This document shows positions 52,701 to 61,700 of a stretch of DNA of 64,000 bases, piece by piece. How positions within the stretch are numbered: position 1 is the stretch's first letter; each line of letters begins with the position of its first letter. Position numbers and translations under genes: made by a program. Location of the stretch: the NCBI GenBank assembly GCA_018697195.1, contig CM031857.1, positions 49,745,471 through 49,809,470 of the forward strand, in the 5' to 3' direction. Under the pieces are notes generated by a model. The model was not told the origin of the DNA. It did not search any database and saw only the letters and a program-made list of their open reading frames with translations. Source of the DNA: Certhia americana. Lineage: Eukaryota > Chordata > Aves > Passeriformes > Certhiidae.

Positions 52701-55700
52701 ATATTAATTGTGGTTTTTCTTTTATTTTATGTATTTAGGATGTGAAAGCTATTGTAACCCACTCCATTCACAGTGCAATTCATTCCATTGGAGGGATCCA
52801 GGTTCTTTTTCCTCTCTTTGCCCAGTTAGACAATCGACAGCTGCATGACAGTCAGGTGGAAACAACAGTTTGGTAAGCCTCTTTTAACCAAGATAGAAAC
52901 TAAATAAAGCTTACAAAATTTTTACTCTTTTTGGGGGTTTTTGTGGGAATGTTCTCTAATGTTTTCTATATTTTGCCCTTTTTTCTTTTAAAAAAATTAC
53001 TATTTTTTAAAAAAAAAAATAGTTTACTGTACAAAACTGATAAGATTAAATAACGAATTCAAATCACTCTAGAGTCTTTAAGGGTAGTTTTATGAAAGTT
53101 CATCCGACTTCTGAAAGAAATCAGTATGCTTTTACTTGAGAGTGCAATGTTGTTTACCTCAAAGTCTGTGTTATTTGAATTAATTTCATAACATTAAAAA
53201 ATTTATTAATATGTGATCATAAAGTCATAGAGCTATGATCAGGCATTTTGTGACCATATTACAATTGGAGTGGTGACTGGGGACACACCAAGAGAATTTT
53301 AAGCTGGGACCTATGAAGTTTCTTCTCTGATACTATTGAAGTCATCTCTAAATTGAAAAGCCTTCACAGATGTTAATGCTTCCACTGGAAGCCTGAAAAG
53401 GACTACCTAGGAATCTGTTAATACCCATGCTGACTTAGAATCATACAATTCTTTAGGAAAAGAACTCTAAGATCATGGATTCCAACCATTAACCTAGGAC
53501 TGCAAAGTCCACCATTAAACCACATCCCTAAATGCCACATCTGCACGTCTTTTAAATATCTCCAGGCATGGTGACTCCTTTCTCAAAACTAGCTCAGCTA
53601 TGATTTCTTTTTTGAAGCCATCTCTTGCCACGTGCTTGTTACAGCATGCTTCTGTCCTAGAGGCAGCACAGGACAGCTAAACTTCTCCAGTAAAACATGT
53701 GGCCTAAATCTCTGGGGGTAACATACCTGGAAAGGTAATGCTGAATGACTGCTATTTCCCTGGAGGATTATTTGTAACCAAAGCCTGCTAGAAGTTAGTT
53801 TAGGAGCAAGTTAAGCTGGTTTTCTATTTGAATTAGGTGACAAAAGAGGTGAGTAATGCAGAGCAAAGGGCTTATTTTCCTGACTATGATATTCTTCTAT
53901 TAATTATTCTGGATATTTCTTATTGAATTAGAGATTTCAGTTAAAAAAAAAGTAGACTGAAAAGACAATTAACTAAAAATTGACAACAAATTTGGAAGAC
54001 AGAAAAATGGGTTGTGTATTGGCTAATGTGGAATATTTATTTCTTAAAGTCTCTTTGGCAGGATGTACTTTTCATTGAAGCATTATAAAATTAGGGAAAT
54101 AGAAAAAGAAATGCTTGGTTTGAAATAAGCTTGGGAAAAAAAAATCCTGTATGTTTTTATTTACTGGCAAAGCAGAAGACAAAAATGCTTTATTCTAGTT
54201 TAAGTAAGGTTATATGTGTATGTGTCTCCACATAGGAATAAAATGTATGTTAAATTCATTAATGAGTTGAATCTGTAATAAACAACAAAACAATAACTAG
54301 GTCTGTTTAAAAATCAAGGGCTAATGTAAAGTTTTAAAAGTTGAGATAAAGACTAATTCTTCCCAAGTGTGTGTGGTCCGCCCAGAGAGTGAGAACCTTC
54401 ATAATGGTTAATTGAAAATGTACAGAACATTTCTGGAGTTAGTTGAACTGTAAGTAGGAAAAAATTTGTTCTTGAATAAGTCAATGAATTTCTTCTATAA
54501 TTAGATTATATTCTAAAAAGAGATCTTTAATTCATTGTGCTATATGATTGTACAAAATACATAATACAAGGGGATGTGATCCCAAGAACATATTGAAAAA
54601 AAATTTAAGCACATGGCTGCTTGATGAGATGTAATTTATATGTTTAATTAACATGGTTTTGGTGTGTGTGCATTATTTTCTCATATTTTATTTAATGGGA
54701 TATAGCTATCAAGAAAAATAATGCTGGAAGTTAACAAGGAAGTAGGCAAATAAAGAACAAAATATTTTTGAGATCAAAGAAAGTAGGACATGGGAAAGAG
54801 TGCTAAACTCTTTAAAGTTTAAAGGTACTCATTTGAGGAGTGGAATAAGGGAAGTGGCACACTTGATGAGTTCTTTCCTTGTTCCCCCTTATTTATTAGA
54901 TTATTGTCTCTATGTATCTGATACTCAGTTATACCTGTCTTACCTGTAACAGTAAATCTACAAAAGCAACAGAGGGCTATTCCAGTTCTATTGCTTTTCT
55001 GAATCCTCACCCCTTTCTCTTCTGCAAATATCAAAATCTTTTTAATAAGCTCAGGGTTCTCAATTATTTGATTTATTGCTTGGATTTTTTTAATGATAGA
55101 AGGGCTTTATTTATAGAACCCAAAATCCATTCATCTGAACGTAAAATAAAGAATTATTAAAATTATCTGTATTTTGTAAGTAAGAGAGGTAGAACTGAAC
55201 ATCTACTTTTTAATATTTGTAGTTTGATAAGAAACAGACAGGTTTTGTATAATTTTCTGCATATATGAAACAACCTAGTTTGATGGGAATTAATGAAATG
55301 TATTGATTTCATTTATTAGCTTCATATGAAAAATCTGTTAATTTCTAATATTTTTTATTAATATCTTCAGTTTACTTGGATTTATCTTTAGGATCATGGC
55401 AGAAAATAAGATAAATGCCATGTATTATTCTACCTTCCTAACCTGTCTTCTCATCCTGTCTTTCAATAATTTTCTTGTCATAGCTGGCACAGGTATTTAA
55501 ACTTGAGAGTAGGTCTGGAAGTAATCCTTCCTGAGGTTGTTGCATTTGCCTTTGTCTCTCATGTGTCTCTCCTAGAAAGCCAAGGTCCCAGTCCATTGCT
55601 GCCTCCAGTGTAAAATTCAGAATCTGCCTTGTTCAGCGCTGGTAACCCTCTCCCTCTCTGTTTTGAAGGGAAGGATTCTGGATATTGCTCCTAAAATTTC

Positions 55701-58700
55701 ACATCACTAGTGTGACCTAGCTGTGCTCAGATAAAATCAGTTTTCCCCAAACTGTGACAGCTGGAATGTAACTTGCCAAATCGGTCTGCCTAGACAAGAG
55801 TTTATAATGAAAATACAGCCACTACATCTCACATAGTAGAAATCCATTGAAAACTCTTGAACTGCTGTACCGGTGCATACTCCAGAAGATCCAGGCACTA
55901 TTAAGGGTGGCTAATTTATTGCTGGAATCTGTGTCCCAAAATGTTTTGCCTGCAAGCAGAGGTGACTTGCCTCTCTACTTCTCTCACTCAACACCTATTC
56001 AGCTGACTCATCTTTTTGAATGAAACCTGATTAGTAGTCTTATTAACTTTGTCACCTGTTATGAGAAAAGAATTGAAAAGGCATAAGAAAGAAATCACTT
56101 CCATTTTCTCTTCAAAAAGCTTACAGAAAGAAAAAAAGACATATTTAAACTGGAAGCTAAGGAAGCGCTTTAGAGAGCTGCCATAGCTGTAGCTCATGGA
56201 AACATTAATTGTTAGTGTATGATTTTCCTTAATACTACTTTATTTGTTTATGTTAAGATTAATTTCCAGTAGTTATCCTACTAACCACTTGTGATGGAGC
56301 TATTCATACAGTCTTTTTGTATTACTTTGGTGAAGCTGAAAATGCAAAGAAAAGATTTTCATCTTTATAAAGGATTCTTTCCCAAAGAGAATCAGACAAA
56401 ACAAATACCTGCATCATTCTCTTTTATATAGACTCTTCAAGTTAAATGGTCTGTAATTAATAATCAGTTCTTCAAAGCAACATGCCTATCTTAGCTGAAG
56501 GTGCCTTTTCTAAAACCCAATCCAGGTAACTTTGTAATGCAGAATCCAAGATGAAACTTAATATAGTAAGGCAAATCTGACAGAGAAAATTATCATGGGA
56601 ATGAGGAGTCTAGAGAATCTGATCTGTGTAGTGGTTTAAAAATAGAATAAAAGAACTGCAACAACAGCAAAACAAACAAAAAAAAAACAAGGCAAATTTC
56701 ACTTTTGTCCTTAGGGTGCAAATTCCTGACTTCTAAGGTACTTATAAAAAGTATTGTAACCATTGAAGATACTGCATCATCATGTTTTGGTCTATCACCT
56801 TTTTTTACTCCTGCTTTTTAATAAGGGAAAACTATTGGATTTTTTTTTCAGAGATTAGTTATATTTTCAGTAATTATCATAGTTCTCTGATTTAGTGTTG
56901 GTTGACATACATAGTTTCCTTTTCTACCTCTATCTTGGCTACACTGCAGACAAATGGATCTGTTCTAGGAAGGGCATGATATAGAAGAGTTGTAAGAATG
57001 GTCTGAAGAATCCTTTATATCTAGGAGTGCTGAAAATAGGAAAGAATGAAGAGAAACTTTGTGCAACAGCATGCAGAATTTTCAAGTTTAATGTGTAATG
57101 TCAATTACTGTGCAGCAATCTGATGCATGTTAGTTGCTCGTAAGTTTGCTAAATTCTGTTTGAAAAATTGTTCAGCTTAGACAACAGTCTTCTCATCAAT
57201 ATAATTCTCCCTCTGTCAACAACAAATTTTTTAAAAGAATGATTTTGGCAACCTGTTTCTGCTGATAAATATTTTCATATTTCAAATCTTCAAGTTTAAT
57301 TTGTCTTCAGCTGCCAAGGTGAATAAATAAAGTGAGTATCCACAGTATTTTTAAAAGTTCTGGATACCATCCTCCAAATTAGATTGAATTCTTAGAATGC
57401 AATATTGAGGGGGAAAAATACATTACTTCAGTATGGATTTTTGTACCTTGATACACATTTCCTTGAGGTCAGTCTGACAATGTGGGGAAAGAGAAGTTTT
57501 GAAGAAGCTGGGAAAGTTTATCTGAGAATTCAAGCAGATCAGTTGCTCTCTGACATAAAGTATATAAGGCAAAGAACATTGCATGTGGAACCAGTGTTAT
57601 GCACAACAGGTGTTACTTAGTGCAGTTTCATTCCTCCCTCCTCCTCTGAAAAGGAACTTTCACCTAAAAGAAGTCTAAGTAACCTCTCTGAGGAAAAGAA
57701 GTCCACAAAACAAAATCCAAGCCATAAATAAAATACAATCTCACCCCCCCAAAAAAACCTCCAAACCTCACAGACAGCATGTAGTCTGTTTTCTACCTAT
57801 CTCTGATCATCTTCAGGTAGTAATACCTTCAGTACTGTACATGCAGTGAGAATTTTAAAAACTTCCATTTTGATTTTATAGTTTTTCTATGAGTTAAAAT
57901 ATTGCAGATCTTTTACTTACTTGATTTCCTGCATAATAATGTGAGCAAACTGCTAGTTAAATTCAATTATTATGTTAATTTTTATGAATACTCTGATCCT
58001 ACACAGTATTCATCTCAAACTTCATTGTTCCTCTGTGTGCCTGCCAGATGGTTCTCTTTAACTGCTGCATTTTCTGGTACATGGATTTTTTTAATGTGCT
58101 TGAAGGTGTAATGATGCATTCATGTGTGCTATCCCAAGATTTGAATTACTATATACTGCAGTCAACTCTATTATTTATGGTGGCAATCTTGGATAATGCA
58201 GAAGGATTAGAAGTTAGAATTACTGCCTGCAGACCCGAGCTGACTCTGCAGAGCTGGATTGAGGTATCTTTATGTGTCTGGATCAATAGATGTTAAAAGC
58301 CATTTTGGAATTAAGTAAAAGCATAGCTCATTCACAAAGGCATTGGCTGAATTAATACATTATCCTGAAACTAGAAACACTGGCATCACTCTGCAGTAGC
58401 AGCTAAGTAGCTCTGTGCAGAGGTAAGGTGGGTAGGCAGGATTGATTAGTTCAGCCATAGCCCGCACAGAGATAGTTAATACCTAAAAAGTGGTATTTGG
58501 GCACTGGCTGCCTCTGAATTACTGCACTTTTTTTGAGTCAGTCTTTCTTACATAGAAGCAGCTTGTCTGTGTCTGTGGCATAGTCAGATATAAACTGGTC
58601 ACTTATGATTTCTGAGTTGACTTGTGGTTTATGTGTGCTTAAATAGAGGGAAAGAGGGAAAAATCTTTATTTGTTATGGTGTCAGTGTGTCCTACAACTT

Positions 58701-61700
58701 GCATTCAGAGTCTCTCAGAATTTCTTACAGTTGTATAGAGATTATATTGAGATAAGAATAACTCTAGCCCATGAGTTTCTGAATTCATAGAAAGAACAAG
58801 TAAACTGTGATACAAATTTAAAGGCTTTTGACAAAGTACTTCTGAGAATAGGAAATGAACTTAAGTCCGTTCATCATACAAAAATCTTTACAATCCTTTT
58901 TAAGAATATTTTTTGACATTTCAATATAATATTAATAGTATTTGCTATTGTAATTTAAATTCTAATTCTGCAAAGATACATGCTGTTTCTTGACTTTATG
59001 CATAATAGCTTGTGGTCCTAAGGTAACTCATAGGGGATAGTAGTAAGCACATCTATCTAAATGGAATTTTCTTTCACCTATTCAATTTTTTAAATTAATC
59101 TAAATTTAAATCTCCAACATTTTATGTGAGCTGCTTATGGATTTTCATGTAGTAAAAATGATTAGATTCTTATTTTAGATGACAAATACAGTAGAAACTT
59201 TTGGCTGGGGTAAGAAAAAAATGATGAATATAATCTGGTTTGAAGTTTATGTGACAGCTTGACAGGCTGTTTTGATAAAAGCTTTGGAGTACTGTAAATG
59301 GATATTATCTGTGTTCTTTTATTGCTGACTCTCTGTGGAGCATTCTGTATGTGATTTTAGATGTATTATTATGACCATTCAACAATGAAGAAAGACAAGG
59401 CTCTATTCATGTTCCCAGCATGTACTTTGGTTACTCCCAGTTCTTTTGCATGGCAGCCTTCTTCAATAAATAGAATAAGTCTTGTTTTCCTCAGCACTTT
59501 GATTTGGTTTTTTTTTTTTTTTTTTTTTTTTTTGGTGCTAGTGTGGATTAACCAATCTCAACAGTTATTTCAAAATAAGTGATTCTATTTAAAGAGTAAG
59601 TGAACCTTTAGATGACTAGATTCTGTAAGTAAAGTTGGAATGTATCAAGCAGAGGTTGGACATTCTCTTCAAGTCCCTTTTTCATACCTTCAATACCCAC
59701 AATTTTCACTCTTGCCTGTGCTTACTACCTATGTGAGAACCATCGTGGTTGCAGACACTTGTCTATACAGCTAGGAACTGTTACATCTATTTAATTTTTA
59801 GAGAAGGAATAATGATTTTATGTGTGCATTGTATATGCACTACAATACATTGTCATCTACCTTTTAGAGATATTTAAAAAGTAATTTTAAATACTTCGTT
59901 TTTGTCACTTTTTTTTTTTTCTTTCTCTCTTTCCTTCGGGTTTTTCAGCAACAGATGAACGTATTTTTGTTTTACTCTTATCACCCAAGAGTCAGTTTAT
60001 TTTCCCTGCTGGATCGATCTGTCATATGTTTCCACTGCTGGTTTTCATAACATAGTTTCACTTCCTTGCCAATTCCGTCCCCTGAAGTCTTTCATATCTC
60101 TTATGTTTCTATACTGTAACCTTCACTGAACATTTTCCGTCCCTGTACTTTCTGAAGACTTCACTTAAAGATACTGCTGGGATGGACTGTTGGGTGATTT
60201 CCTTGTAGCCTCTGGAGTCTCTCTCTGCTTTCCTAACTGGTTGAAAAGCAATCTTTAACCTTTATTTGGTCAGGCAGATATTTTTCTCATGTTTGATCTT
60301 TAGAAAGTTTGAAGGAAGCTCTCCACTGTGCTGTTGTTCCACTGTGGTTTATTATGGGTGTCATTGCCTGTGTTTATGTTCAAACATTTTATGCCTCATT
60401 CCTGTGTTAATAGTGACTCTAGGGACTGAAGGCGTGGAATGGAGACATACCTAGTAGCTGAAAATTTTGCTATTTAGCATAGTTAGTCCGGATAGTGAGA
60501 CGTTTGACATGGCCCCTGCCTGCGTAATTCTAGTGCTGTCATTGGGATTTGATTCAGCGTCTTCTGCCTCTTCCAGCTGCCAAAACTTTGGCCAGAACTG
60601 CAAGCTCCAGGACTGGATATTTAAAACGTGAGATAGTCATGGTCAAACCAGGAGTACTGACAGTGCTTGTTTGAATATGAATTCCCACTCCTGACATTGT
60701 AATATTATGAAAAATCACTGGAGAAATTTCTCAATAGGAAAAAAAAGATTTCTATTCTTTTAAGAAATTGTTCACCGCCTTAAGCCTATTTCTGTTCACT
60801 TAATAGCTGGTGATTATTGACAAAGCAACATTTTTAATCTGAAAAAAATCTTGTTCTTTACATGCAGTGCTACCTTATTGGCTTTCTTGGTTGAGCTTCT
60901 TAAGAGTTCAGTAGCCATGCAGGAACAAATGCTTGGTGGAAAAGGCTTTCTAGTCATTGGCTATCTCCTTGAAAAGGTATGTTTGGAGAATTTGTATGCT
61001 TAGTATTTCTACTGTCACTGTGGTACTTTCAATCACTTGGCTCAGATGTTTGGTGGAACAAAATATATTTGTGATATACATATTGCAAATTTAAAATATT
61101 TTATAAGTTGTCTACAGGAGCCTCTTCATCTCCTGATCCTCTTACATACCAGTATTCAAAGAATCAATTTTCTCAAGGTTGTTCTGTTCTCTTATTTATG
61201 TTCTTACTTTAGATCTGGTTTTGAATCACTTTAAATTATTATCCTTTCTGCACTTTCTGCCCCCCAGACTTGCTTAGGAAAGTCCTTTTGTTTCTAGTTT
61301 GTACAAACATAGCCGAAATGTCACAAAATTTAATATTTTTCTGTGTGTAGGTTAATAAAAGTTTAATTAATCTTCTGTGATTCAATTCTGAAATTGTTGA
61401 AATAGTTACTCTGTGTTTTGAAGAAGAAAAACTGTAACAAAATTTAAAATCTGAAAGAAATAGTTGCAAGGGGTATTCCCTGTACTTGCTCATTTTCAGG
61501 CTTGATGAGCAGTTACCACAAAACTGAGGTTCAGTTCACTTGTCTGAGGAAAATCTTGCCTCCCTGCCTCCTGACACCCTGTTACTGGGATTTAATAATC
61601 TAAATAATCTGAGAGCAAACTACTGTCAGCTGTACTAAGATAGTGATGCTCCTACAATTGAAGCTCACGGCTCTGACATTCTTGAATGTCTACTACTGGG

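Larger units (their letters stand above)
52873..60867 (+). other. NBEA: NBEA intron i-j (7,995 bp, phase 2)
   Basis: The longest complete intron here. It contains an antisense CR1 3' fragment at 53437-53620 and a 26-base T run at 59508-59533. GC-richer, non-repeat-looking patches occur near 55480-55760 and 60480-60640. No further exon is recognised. Confidence 0.85.

Noticed and set aside
59508..59533. T run as the tail of an antisense SINE or retrocopy
   Set aside because: There is no SINE body, coding remnant or target-site duplication beside it. The same holds for the runs at 11665 and 20845.
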